A stretch of 10,604 bases of DNA from VRUG01 sp965372745 (GTDB taxonomy: Bacteria > Planctomycetota > Phycisphaerae > Sedimentisphaerales > Anaerobacaceae): positions 1-10,604 of the forward strand of contig CBDVDM010000043.1 in assembly GCA_965372745.1 (NCBI GenBank), given 5' to 3'. Under the pieces are notes generated by a model. The model did not search any database, was not told the origin of the DNA, and worked only from the letters and a program-made list of their open reading frames with translations. The translations under genes and the position numbers were made by a program. Positions 1 through 6,650 of this stretch are shown here, one piece after another. Every line of letters starts with the position of its first letter. Positions within the stretch are counted from its first letter, which is position 1.

Positions 1-360
1 AAATAAACAAAAAACAGTTGACTTTGTTAGATTTTTTGTTAAAATGCACTGGATGTTAGATAGACGCCTAACATTGATGGGGATAGAAATAGCCGAGATT
101 TTAGAGCATTTTAAGATTTTCATCCATCATCATTGAGGCTTAAAAGTTGTTGTCAAATACAACTTTAGAAAAACGTAAAAGTCAGAAAATACTTTACAAA
201 AGTCCGATAATAACCAACAATGCCAACTAATTACAGCTATCAAGCTTAATTGGGGTGGAAAAAAGTAACTTGAAGCAGATTTCTGATTTTTTGTGTCTTT
301 TCGTAGCTATTTTCTCAATATGCGTCAATCTGTTAGTTATCCCCAGGGAAGGGAAAATCA
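1..360. other. AT-rich leader region without a convincing gene
   Basis: No convincing protein gene is seen here. The stretch holds a promoter-like pair at 18-45 and two short perfect inverted repeats. One is ATGTTAG at 53-59 with CTAACAT at 68-74. The other is AAAGTTGT at 143-150 with ACAACTTT at 159-166, which has an 8-nt loop. A 30-codon ORF (44-136, plus strand) exists but has no ribosome-binding site and overlaps the putative -10, so it is not called. The region ends in AGGGAAGGG just upstream of the first gene. No clear promoter lies close to that gene, so it probably has a leader of up to about 300 nt, in which the hairpins could be regulatory. Confidence 0.5.
18..45 (+). promoter_or_regulatory. 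Possible sigma70-type promoter for the first operon
   Basis: TTGACT (18-23), a 16-nt spacer and TAAAAT (40-45) each match the -35/-10 consensus at five of six positions. The start would fall near base 52, at the foot of the 53-74 hairpin. It points towards the operon at 361 but lies about 300 nt upstream. In AT-rich sequence such matches also arise by chance. Confidence 0.4.
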
Positions 361-771
361 ATGCAGCAGCTTCATGCCAACATCTCGTCAGACGGCCTTA
401 GAGCCAAAAGCAATTACCGCGAAAGAGTAGAATTGTTACGAAACAGGGTCGAGCTGCTCACCGGCAAAGACAAGCTCATTATGACAATGTATTTAAGCAA
501 CGGAAACACTTACCGCCAACTGGCCCAGTTGATAGGAATCAATGAAGCTAACATCGCCAGAAGAATACATAAGCTGACAGAAAGACTTATCGACGGTGAA
601 TATATCAAATGCCTTAGAAGTCGTGACAAGTTCACTAAAGCCCAAATGGATATTGCAAGAGATTACTTCTTAATGGGACTGTCTTTCAAGACAATTGCAG
701 ACAAAAAACGTGATAGCTATTATCACATAAGGCAAACCGTTTTAAAAATTCAACAAATTATCAACCCCTAA
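361..771 (+). CDS. Two-HTH DNA-binding protein, sigma region 4-like
   Basis: A 136-residue basic protein with two predicted helix-turn-helix segments and no other recognisable domain. The first (about residues 35-72) has the pattern of sigma-70 region 4 or a phage-type regulator: a helix ending LSNGNTYRQLAQLIGI followed by a recognition-helix-like stretch NEANIARRIHKL. The second (about 91-130) repeats the pattern around FTKAQMDIARDYFLMGLSFK. It lacks region 2 of a real sigma factor. As first gene of the operon it is a natural candidate for the regulator of the downstream packaging-type genes. The start is supported by AGGGAAGGG a few bases upstream. The next gene begins 17 nt after its stop. 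Specific target and partner are unknown; it could also be a terminase-associated DNA-binding protein. Confidence 0.72.
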   Translation: MQQLHANISSDGLRAKSNYRERVELLRNRVELLTGKDKLIMTMYLSNGNTYRQLAQLIGINEANIARRIHKLTERLIDGEYIKCLRSRDKFTKAQMDIARDYFLMGLSFKTIADKKRDSYYHIRQTVLKIQQIINP

Positions 772-788
772 CGATACTCTTTGAAGCA

Positions 789-1433
789 ATGCAGACTTAC
801 AATCTTTGCCGACAATTTGCCTTACATGCAGACCTTACCGACAAGAGCGCATCTGTAATGCGCATGTTCGGCCTTACAACTGAAAAAATAGCCACACAGA
901 ATGTAACACACAAATGCTCAGTCAAAATAAAACCCGGTGACATTGTTTACATTACCGGCCCGAGCGGTTCCGGAAAAACCGTTCTGCTGAATGAGCTTGA
1001 AAAGCAGATTGACACTGCTGACAAAATAAATCTTTCCGGGATTAAGCTATCTAATGACAAGGCCATAATCGATTGCATCGACGCTGATTATCTTACAAGC
1101 CTGCGTTTTCTAAGTACGGCGGGAATAAACGATTGTTTCTGTGTTCTTAACTGTCCTGCCAGGCTAAGCGATGGACAAAAATGGCGGTTCAGGCTGGCAA
1201 TTGCGCTATCATCCAAAAGAAAGTTCATCTTCATTGATGAATTCTGCTCTCAACTGGACCGAATCACCGCTGCCGTCATTTCGTATAATGTTTGCAGATT
1301 CGCCAAAAAGCACAACGTGACATTTGTTCTTGCATCAAGTCACGACGACATACTCGCAGACCTGCAGCCTGATGTACTTTTAATAAAACACCTGTCAGGC
1401 CCAGCCGAGGTCATCTACAGGGAAAAAAGATAA
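789..1433 (+). CDS. Soluble ABC-type ATPase (paired with GNAT)
   Basis: A 214-residue stand-alone ABC nucleotide-binding domain. Visible motifs are Walker A GPSGSGKT (57-64), a signature LSDGQ (126-130, the LSGGQ equivalent), Walker B FIFIDE (146-151) with catalytic Glu151, a D-loop-like SQLD (154-157) and an H-loop His185 in LASSHDD. The nucleotide-binding residues are all present, so it should dimerise and hydrolyse ATP. No membrane segment or permease gene is nearby, so a transporter role is unlikely. It sits 6 nt upstream of a GNAT acyltransferase. The two together resemble a split form of COG2401, an ABC-type ATPase fused to an acetyltransferase domain. The DNA or nucleotide role is inferred from the ParB and terminase neighbours. 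The ribosome-binding site is weak. Confidence 0.85.
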   Translation: MQTYNLCRQFALHADLTDKSASVMRMFGLTTEKIATQNVTHKCSVKIKPGDIVYITGPSGSGKTVLLNELEKQIDTADKINLSGIKLSNDKAIIDCIDADYLTSLRFLSTAGINDCFCVLNCPARLSDGQKWRFRLAIALSSKRKFIFIDEFCSQLDRITAAVISYNVCRFAKKHNVTFVLASSHDDILADLQPDVLLIKHLSGPAEVIYREKR

Positions 1434-1439
1434 AACCAA

Positions 1440-2150
1440 ATGCAAAAGTGCAGCGTTACTAAAAAACTGAAAATTGTTCCAGGCAATCTTGCCGATTACA
1501 AGGCGCTTTGTCATTTTCATTATCGCGACAAAAGGTTAGGGCCGTTTAAAAAGATATTCACTATAAAACCTGCGATAGCGGTTATTGTCTACACTATGCC
1601 GACGCCGGCGATGGAGCTTCGCAATGTCGCATGTGGACGGCTCTTCAATGGCCTTGACAGAAAAACCAGAATCACACTTATTAACGATAATATCTGCTGT
1701 ATAGGCCGGGTCATTATCGAGCCTCGATACCGGGGCCTGGGACTTGCAAGCAGGCTTGTCAGCGAGACGATGAAACTTATGAATGTGCCGATTATCGAAG
1801 CTGCTGCGGTAATGGGACATGTAAACCCGTTTTTTGAAAAGGCCGGCATGACAGCCTATAAGCCGACCGAATCTCCCGCAACAAAGCAGCTAATCGAGGC
1901 TTTCAGCCTAATCGGTATCGAAAATCACGCATTGCTTGACCCAAAAACCGTCCATGAAAAAATCGATTCCTTAAGCATACCTAACTGTAGGTTAATCGAA
2001 ACCCAGATGCAGTATTTTCTGAAGAAATACAACAAACAGCGTTACCTGAGTCACAGCATCGAACGCACGCGATTTGTACTGAGCAAGCTCACCGAAAGGC
2101 CGGTTTATTATATATGGTTCAATCAACACGAGGAGCTGATTCTGAAATGA
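1440..2150 (+). CDS. GNAT-fold acyltransferase, Mom/COG2401-like
   Basis: A 236-residue protein with a GNAT core. Motif A is clear: GRVIIEPRYRGLGLASRLV (89-107), containing the acyl-CoA-binding R-x-x-G-x-G/A pattern. Motif B looks like NPFFEKAGM (129-137). Near the N terminus is FHYRDKR (26-32); a His-Tyr pair followed by basic residues is also a feature, as I recall it, of phage Mu Mom, a GNAT relative that modifies adenine in DNA. The C-terminal 90 residues are helical and basic (LKKYNKQRYLSH), which would suit nucleic-acid contact. It follows the ABC ATPase by 6 nt and overlaps the ParB-like gene by ATGA. The GNAT call is firm. DNA-base modification is an inference from these motifs and the packaging-gene context; protein or small-molecule acetylation remains possible. 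Confidence 0.75.
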   Translation: MQKCSVTKKLKIVPGNLADYKALCHFHYRDKRLGPFKKIFTIKPAIAVIVYTMPTPAMELRNVACGRLFNGLDRKTRITLINDNICCIGRVIIEPRYRGLGLASRLVSETMKLMNVPIIEAAAVMGHVNPFFEKAGMTAYKPTESPATKQLIEAFSLIGIENHALLDPKTVHEKIDSLSIPNCRLIETQMQYFLKKYNKQRYLSHSIERTRFVLSKLTERPVYYIWFNQHEELILK

Positions 2151-2764
2151 CCGACACCAAATCACAAATTCAACGCATTGAATTAAAAAAACTTATCGCT
2201 CATCCAGACAATCCAAACCGGATGAGCAAAGACAACTTCAATAAGCTCGTTCGCAACATCGAGCAGACAAACTGCTATGAACCTCTAATTGTCAGACCAC
2301 TTCCTGACAATGATAATTGTTTCCAGCTCATCAACGGCCATCATCGAAAAAAGGCCATCGAAAAACTTGAGATTAAAATTGCTGACTGTATTGTTTGGAA
2401 CATTGATGACCAGCAGACAGATGTCCTTTTGATGACGCTTAATCGTCTCGGCGGGTCGGACATGCTCGGCAAAAAAATTGCCATCCTGAAAAGACTCAAC
2501 GCGCAGATCGAAACAAAAAACCTGGCGAAACTCCTGCCGCAGAGCAGAAAACAGATCGAGCAGTTGAGCAGCCTGAAACTTCCCGAAAAGCCTTTAAAGC
2601 AAACTGAATTTCCCGCAACCCCGCTAATCTTTTTTGTAACCGACGAGCAAAAACAGACCGTTGAAAAGGCAATGTCACTTATTGATACAGGTGAGAAAAT
2701 AAAAGCAAAACGCAGCGCCGCCGCCTTGAACAAAATCGCAGAACATTTCCTGGAGTGCAATTAA
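2147..2764 (+). CDS. ParB/Srx-fold nuclease-like protein
   Basis: A 205-residue protein with an N-terminal ParB/sulfiredoxin domain. HPDNPNRM (19-26) follows the first strand-helix unit, PLIVRP (46-51) is the conserved strand, and INGHHRKKA (62-70) is the ParB box normally written GEHRxxA; here the Glu is His. The rest is helical without a recognisable KorB-type DNA-binding domain, so it is more like phage ParB-domain proteins than a chromosome-partitioning ParB. No ParA partner is present. The start is set at ATG 2147: it overlaps the upstream TGA as ATGA and has AGGAG at 2131-2135. A start at 2114 would lie inside the upstream gene without a better site. The likely role is as a DNA-binding or nicking partner of the modification/packaging genes (inference). 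Confidence 0.78.
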   Translation: MTDTKSQIQRIELKKLIAHPDNPNRMSKDNFNKLVRNIEQTNCYEPLIVRPLPDNDNCFQLINGHHRKKAIEKLEIKIADCIVWNIDDQQTDVLLMTLNRLGGSDMLGKKIAILKRLNAQIETKNLAKLLPQSRKQIEQLSSLKLPEKPLKQTEFPATPLIFFVTDEQKQTVEKAMSLIDTGEKIKAKRSAAALNKIAEHFLECN

Positions 2765-3180
2765 TGACTAATCAAAAGCGATTGACCAAAAAACAATTAT
2801 CAGTGCTGGATGATTTATTTTCATCTGATATGAGCGCCGAGCAGGTTCTGCAAAAACACAATGTTACGACGCCTGTATTTAATAAATGGCAGGCCGATGA
2901 AACCTTTGCCGCTGAATATGACAGCCGAATAGCCAGCCTGTACCGTCAAAGTGAATTTATCATCGCAAAGTACGCCGGCCTGGCTGCTGCAAAATTGGTT
3001 CAGCTTACAGAATCTAAATCTGCCGAGACCGCCCGCAAGGCCTGCCTGGATATAATCCAACTGCCGAAACTGCTGACAAAAAAACAGCCTGCACCAGCAG
3101 AAGCCGACAGCGAAAAGCAGACTCAGCAATTGTCACCAGAGACCGCCGGCAGGATTTTAACAGCTTTGGCCGAACAATAA
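2764..3180 (+). CDS. Terminase small subunit-like HTH protein
   Basis: A 138-residue protein with an N-terminal HTH (about 8-45: KKQLSVLDDLFSSDMSAEQV, then a VTTPVFNKWQ recognition segment), a helical middle (48-100) and a low-complexity Lys/Gln/Ala/Glu tail. This order (HTH, then an oligomerising helical core beginning FAAEYDSRIASLYRQSEFI) is typical of phage TerS proteins, which recognise DNA and load the large terminase. The family diverges quickly, so the call rests on architecture plus the large terminase 1.6 kb downstream. ATG 2764 is chosen because it gives a TAATG stop/start overlap with GGAG at 2752-2755; a GTG at 2755 lies in the same frame but would bury that site. Unusually, a lipoprotein gene and rpiB separate it from terL. 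Confidence 0.6.
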   Translation: MTNQKRLTKKQLSVLDDLFSSDMSAEQVLQKHNVTTPVFNKWQADETFAAEYDSRIASLYRQSEFIIAKYAGLAAAKLVQLTESKSAETARKACLDIIQLPKLLTKKQPAPAEADSEKQTQQLSPETAGRILTALAEQ

Positions 3181-3240
3181 ATACCTGATTGCCGGATTAT
3201 GCCTGATAGAGAAGGTATACACACGGCCCAGACAATTTAG

Positions 3241-3268
3241 TTGATTTTCCGTCCCTGATGGGTATAAT
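3241..3268 (+). promoter_or_regulatory. Sigma70-type promoter for the lipoprotein-rpiB-terL unit
   Basis: TTGATT (3241-3246), a 16-nt spacer and a perfect TATAAT (3263-3268). The predicted start near 3275 gives a leader of about 40 nt to AAGGAG (3305-3310) and ATG 3317. It is the best promoter match in the window and implies that the lipoprotein, rpiB and terL can be transcribed apart from the upstream operon. Confidence 0.65.
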
Positions 3269-3316
3269 GCCCTGCCAATGTTGATAGATTTAAACGTAGC
3301 TTTTAAGGAGATTATC

Positions 3317-4324
3317 ATGACAGTTAGAAACGGCATTTTCGTAATTTTAGCATTTGCTATGACAATGGTTTTCACAGGCTGTGAGGCCGAGCAGACTCAG
3401 GTAGCCTCAAGGCCATTAATCAGGAAAGCTACACAGGCCGAATTGAAACTAAAATATGAGCCTGGTCAGACTGCTGCGTACAAATCTATAACCGAATTTC
3501 GAAAGGACTATAAGTTTGAGCAGCCATCATTAAACACAGTTACTGAAAAACTAACGATAACTGTCAGCGAGATTACTTATGACCAGACCATAGAAGAAGT
3601 TGACGATAACGGAGATGCCGTCGCAAATATTACCATCAGGGGCTTTAAGTATAATGCTCACAGCCCACAGGGTATGCAGATTGATTTCGACAGCTCCAAA
3701 AATACCGAAACAGATGAATCTTTGATGAAAGTCCTCGGCAAAAGTTACAAAATCAAACTGGATACCGCCGGACGGGTTCTTGGAGTAATCGATGCCAAAG
3801 ATATTCGCAATGCAGTCGAGACAGGAGATGCGAAAAAGATTGTACAGGTAACCTTCAACAATGAAAACATCAAAAAAGCTCATTCGGTTCTATCTTTGCC
3901 TGATACTAACCAGAACAGGATACTCGTCGGTGCCAGCTGGAGTATAGTAAAGGCTTCGCCAAAGGGAATGTTTAAGCCTAAAAATTACGAGAAGATTTAC
4001 ACGTTAAAGAAGATTGGCAAACAAAAGGGTAAAAATGTCGCTATCGTTGAGATGTCGGCTATTCCAACGTCAAAAAGACCTGAAAAAGAGATATCGGCAG
4101 ATGACCGGGGCCTAGGCCTTTTTGAAAAGTTGTTTACCAGCTCTGATGATTATACGGGCAGATTGGTTTTAGATATTGATGACGGCAGTATAAAGAATTA
4201 CAGGGAAAAACTTACTGCTGTATGGATAGCTGCAGAATCTTCTGAAGAACAGAGAACTGACAAAGGGCCGGATGTATTGACGATGGGATTTACCTGGAGT
4301 CACAGCATTGAGGCCATTGATTAA
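3317..4324 (+). CDS. Putative secreted lipoprotein, DUF6263-like
   Basis: A 335-residue protein. Residues 1-21 are a signal peptide (short basic start, hydrophobic FVILAFAMTMVF) ending FTGC, a lipobox-like site that would put the lipid on Cys22. Phe at -3 is less usual than Leu. The mature part is beta-strand-rich and hydrophilic, with segments such as KLKYEPGQTAAYKSITEF and YKIKLDTAGRVLGVIDAKDI. The layout recalls DUF6263-type envelope proteins common in Planctomycetota and Bacteroidota; this resemblance is by eye only. The start at ATG 3317 is favoured by AAGGAG with a 6-nt spacer; an upstream in-frame ATG at 3278 would add residues that spoil the signal peptide. rpiB follows after 13 nt. 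Function is unknown, and nothing in it links it to DNA packaging. Confidence 0.75.
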   Translation: MTVRNGIFVILAFAMTMVFTGCEAEQTQVASRPLIRKATQAELKLKYEPGQTAAYKSITEFRKDYKFEQPSLNTVTEKLTITVSEITYDQTIEEVDDNGDAVANITIRGFKYNAHSPQGMQIDFDSSKNTETDESLMKVLGKSYKIKLDTAGRVLGVIDAKDIRNAVETGDAKKIVQVTFNNENIKKAHSVLSLPDTNQNRILVGASWSIVKASPKGMFKPKNYEKIYTLKKIGKQKGKNVAIVEMSAIPTSKRPEKEISADDRGLGLFEKLFTSSDDYTGRLVLDIDDGSIKNYREKLTAVWIAAESSEEQRTDKGPDVLTMGFTWSHSIEAID

Positions 4325-4337
4325 AGGTTTTGAGTTT

Positions 4338-4769
4338 ATGAAAATTGCGCTCGGTTGCGACCACGCTGGCTTTGCGTACAAGCAAACCATAAAAAAACAT
4401 CTCATCAAGGCCGGACATGAGATTATCGACTTCGGTACAGATTCTGACCGGTCTGTCGACTACCCTGATTTTATTCGCCCGGCCGCACAGGCTGTTGCCT
4501 CCGACAATTGTGAACGCGGTATTGTGTTAGGCGGCTCAGGAAACGGCGAGGCAATGGTCGCGAACAAGGTAAGCGGTATCAGATGTGCATTGTGCTGGGA
4601 CCTGCGTTCAGCAAGGTTCAGCAGAGAGCACAATGATGCCAACATGCTATCACTTGGCCAGAGGATGATTTCAATAGAGACAGCTCTGGAAATTGTCGAA
4701 CTTTGGCTGAACACAGCTTACGGCGGCGGCAGGCACCAGAAACGCATCGATAAAATAGAACAAGCCTGA
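4338..4769 (+). CDS. rpiB: Ribose-5-phosphate isomerase B
   Basis: A 143-residue RpiB/LacAB-type sugar-phosphate isomerase, the normal length for the family. It interconverts ribose 5-phosphate and ribulose 5-phosphate in the cytosolic pentose phosphate pathway. Family landmarks are CDHAG (7-11), SVDYPDF (39-45), GIVLGGSGNGEAMVANKVSG (61-80), the CALCWD strand (83-88) and the phosphate-site EHNDANML (97-104). The catalytic Cys of the E. coli-type enzyme is replaced by Gly in LGGSGNGE; Glu71 should act as the base, as in the Mycobacterium tuberculosis-type subgroup. The start is ATG 4338, since the conserved MKIALGCDH begins the fold; an in-frame ATG at 4308 lies inside the upstream gene. The ribosome-binding site is weak (AAAGG), suggesting coupling to the lipoprotein gene. 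Confidence 0.95.
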   Translation: MKIALGCDHAGFAYKQTIKKHLIKAGHEIIDFGTDSDRSVDYPDFIRPAAQAVASDNCERGIVLGGSGNGEAMVANKVSGIRCALCWDLRSARFSREHNDANMLSLGQRMISIETALEIVELWLNTAYGGGRHQKRIDKIEQA

Positions 4770-4825
4770 CCAACGCCATTACGCGCTGCATGCTTAACAA
4801 TCATTTCAAATAAAGGGGGGAACTT

Positions 4826-6319
4826 ATGAACGAACTGACTTTACCACAGCTTGAATCGGGTGACATTAAAAAAGCGTCGCAGATTTATGAAAAACTTCGC
4901 CTGTATGTCCCACAAACAAAAACCGACCTCAAAAATTACGTTAAGGCCTTTTTGGGTTTGTCTGTCCCGGATAAAAGAATCTGTACCGGGCACAACACTC
5001 CCATGGACTATCTCTGGCACTGCTTCAGCGCTGATTTCTCCGATGTTACCAGGGTAAATGCCGACGCAGTTGTCTGGGCTAATCGAGGCGGCGGAAAAAC
5101 CGAATTAGCTGCCGTTGCGACACTGCTGGATTGTATCTTTAAACCAAACTGTCAGGTTCGAATCTTAGGCGGCAGCGGTGAACAATCCGCGCGAATGTAT
5201 GATTACCTTGTGAGTTTTTTATATAACGGTTTTGAGAATTTGTTAGCCGGTGCTGTATTGAAAGGTAAGTGCAGCTTTGTTAACGGCTCGAAGGTCGAGG
5301 TGCTTACTCAATCTGCAACAAGTGTTCGGGGCCAGCATGTCCAGAAACTGCGATGTGACGAAGTTGAGCTTTTTGACGAAGACGTTTTCGCTGCCGCCAA
5401 ATTCACGACTCACAGCACTGATAAGGTGATATCGGCAATGGAAATTATCAGCACAATGCATCGGCCTTATGGTTTGATGCAAAAAGTTATTTCGTCAGCC
5501 CAAAAGTTGAATATACCCGTCTTTAAGTGGTGCCTGTGGGAAGTAATCGAAAAATGTACCGACCGCAACTGCTCTTGCTGTAAGTTAAATGATGATTGCC
5601 AGGGCAAAGCTAAACGCGCAAACGGCTATCTGAAAATCGATGACTGCATAACGCAGATGCAAAGGGCAAGCAGAACAGGCTGGGAGTCGGAGATGCTCTG
5701 CAAGAGACCTAACATTGAGAATGTTGTCTTTGGCCAGTTTGATCCAGCCGAGCATATAAAGCCGATTGATTATGACCCTAATCTGCCATTATATCGAACA
5801 CTTGATTTTGGTTTTGTAAACCCTTTTGTTTGCCTATGGCTCCAGGTTGACAGCCAGGGCATTATACGAGTGATTGATGAATACCTACGCAGCAGGGCTA
5901 CAATCGCAATTCATGCAGAACAGTTGAAGACGAGAACAGCCTGTAGCGAGGAGCATGTGGCAGCAACATTTTGTGACCCTGCCGGTGCTGCGGCAAATGA
6001 TGTGACCGGAACGAGTTCTGTTAAGGAGTTGCGAAGTTTGGGTATGAATATAAGGTATAAGAAAAGCGGCATACTCGAAGGCATTGAGCTTATTCGCAGA
6101 GCTATCAAGGCCGGCGATGGAACAAGCAAATTTATCGTTTCGCCTAAGTGCCCGAGATTAATAGAAGCGATGCGATGTTATCATTATCCTGACAGCCGTG
6201 CAGCAGCGGCCGCTGAGCTTCCTGAAAAGGACGGCATTTATGACCACCCGATAGATGCGCTTCGTTATTTCTTTATCAATTATAACCGACCAGCAAAAAC
6301 CATCAGCAGAAGATATTAA
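4826..6319 (+). CDS. terL: Phage-type terminase large subunit (ATPase-nuclease)
   Basis: A 497-residue DNA-packaging motor protein. The N-terminal ATPase has a Walker A NRGGGKT (86-92), the coupling-like ILGGSGEQSARMYDYL (113-128) and Walker B LRCDE (175-179) with Glu179 catalytic. The C-terminal RNase H-fold nuclease keeps acidic metal ligands in TLDFGF (Asp327), CDPAG (Asp384) and YDHPIDALRY (Asp473/Asp477). Between the domains is a Cys cluster (Cys236, 244, 249, 251, 252, 258), possibly a metal site. The length is normal, there is no frameshift, and both active sites look intact, which argues for selection rather than decay. The start has a very strong GGGGGG/AAGGGG site at 4812-4820. Upstream is rpiB (56-nt gap). 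Downstream there is no portal or capsid gene but a non-coding region with the paired hairpins. Confidence 0.92.
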   Translation: MNELTLPQLESGDIKKASQIYEKLRLYVPQTKTDLKNYVKAFLGLSVPDKRICTGHNTPMDYLWHCFSADFSDVTRVNADAVVWANRGGGKTELAAVATLLDCIFKPNCQVRILGGSGEQSARMYDYLVSFLYNGFENLLAGAVLKGKCSFVNGSKVEVLTQSATSVRGQHVQKLRCDEVELFDEDVFAAAKFTTHSTDKVISAMEIISTMHRPYGLMQKVISSAQKLNIPVFKWCLWEVIEKCTDRNCSCCKLNDDCQGKAKRANGYLKIDDCITQMQRASRTGWESEMLCKRPNIENVVFGQFDPAEHIKPIDYDPNLPLYRTLDFGFVNPFVCLWLQVDSQGIIRVIDEYLRSRATIAIHAEQLKTRTACSEEHVAATFCDPAGAAANDVTGTSSVKELRSLGMNIRYKKSGILEGIELIRRAIKAGDGTSKFIVSPKCPRLIEAMRCYHYPDSRAAAAAELPEKDGIYDHPIDALRYFFINYNRPAKTISRRY

Positions 6320-6352
6320 TTTCGTATCTCGCTTCACGAGTTATGAGCGCAT

Positions 6353-6412
6353 AAAAAAACAGGACTGGGTCGCGGAGGGAGAGGAGAGAGCGAGAAAAAC
6401 CCCAGTCCTGTT
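6353..6412 (-). ncRNA. Hairpin RNA with anti-SD-like loop, copy 1
   Basis: A perfect 12-bp stem joins 6358-6369 to 6401-6412, with an inner TCGC/GCGA stem (6370-6373/6390-6393). Read on the minus strand, the 16-nt loop is pure C/U and contains CUCCUC and CCUCC, complements of Shine-Dalgarno sequences, and the stem is followed at once by five or more U. That is the form of a small RNA ending in an intrinsic terminator. On the plus strand the stem is followed by ATAAATTTAAT, a poor terminator, although it could still cap the terL transcript, whose stop is 34 nt away. A GTGACA-N17-TATAAC pair (6438-6410) faces it but would start inside the stem, so its promoter is unclear. Confidence 0.5.
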
Positions 6413-6557
6413 ATAAATTTAATATTTTTTCATGTCACTTCTACAGGAAAAAATTCACACTGCAAATATTTAGTTTTCAAAATTTCAACAGGCTGTTCTG
6501 GTTACACAGGTAACTTTACGCAGTTAAAATCACATAGGCCCAAACGCCGAATTTTGT

Positions 6558-6615
6558 AAAAAACAGGGCCGAGACACGGAGGGAGAGGAGAAAGCGAGAT
6601 AGTCCCAACCCTGTA
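6558..6615 (-). ncRNA. Hairpin RNA with anti-SD-like loop, copy 2
   Basis: Related to copy 1. Stem arms are 6563-6575 and 6602-6614. On the plus strand three of the 13 positions are C/A or A/C mismatches. On the minus strand all three become G.U pairs, giving 13 continuous pairs, then five U at 6562-6558. The loop shares about 22 nt with copy 1 (plus-strand core GGAGGGAGAGGAGA at 6578-6591). The strand-specific pairing, the U run and the promoter at 6622-6650 all point to a minus-strand transcript of about 58 nt. Confidence 0.55.
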
Positions 6616-6621
6616 TAAAGT

Positions 6622-6650
6622 ATTTTAACACACCTAAAAACCCATGTCTA
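6622..6650 (-). promoter_or_regulatory. Minus-strand promoter for hairpin copy 2
   Basis: Reading the minus strand: TAGACA (6650-6645), a 17-nt spacer and TAAAAT (6627-6622). Each hexamer matches the sigma70 consensus at five of six positions. The predicted start, around 6615, is exactly the first base of the copy 2 stem. Both copies share CATGTC with a following CT-rich stretch upstream (6431-6436 and 6643-6648). Confidence 0.45.

Noticed and set aside
44..136. 30-codon ORF in the leader
   Set aside because: It has no ribosome-binding site, its first codon overlaps the putative -10, and it has no recognisable similarity. A leaderless start at 53 is possible but unsupported.
789..1433. ABC transporter ATPase
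   Set aside because: No permease gene is nearby, and the immediate partner is a GNAT enzyme in a DNA-handling operon.
2147..2764. Chromosome-partitioning ParB
   Set aside because: No ParA partner, no recognisable C-terminal DNA-binding or dimer domain, and the setting is phage-like.
6353..6615. Two-repeat CRISPR array
   Set aside because: Only two units, roughly 200 nt apart, with diverged stems and no cas genes. The hairpin RNA explanation fits better.
6353..6615. CsrA-sponge RNA on the plus strand (GGA-rich loops)
   Set aside because: Plus-strand loops do carry GGA motifs, but the U runs and the G.U-compatible stem favour the minus strand.
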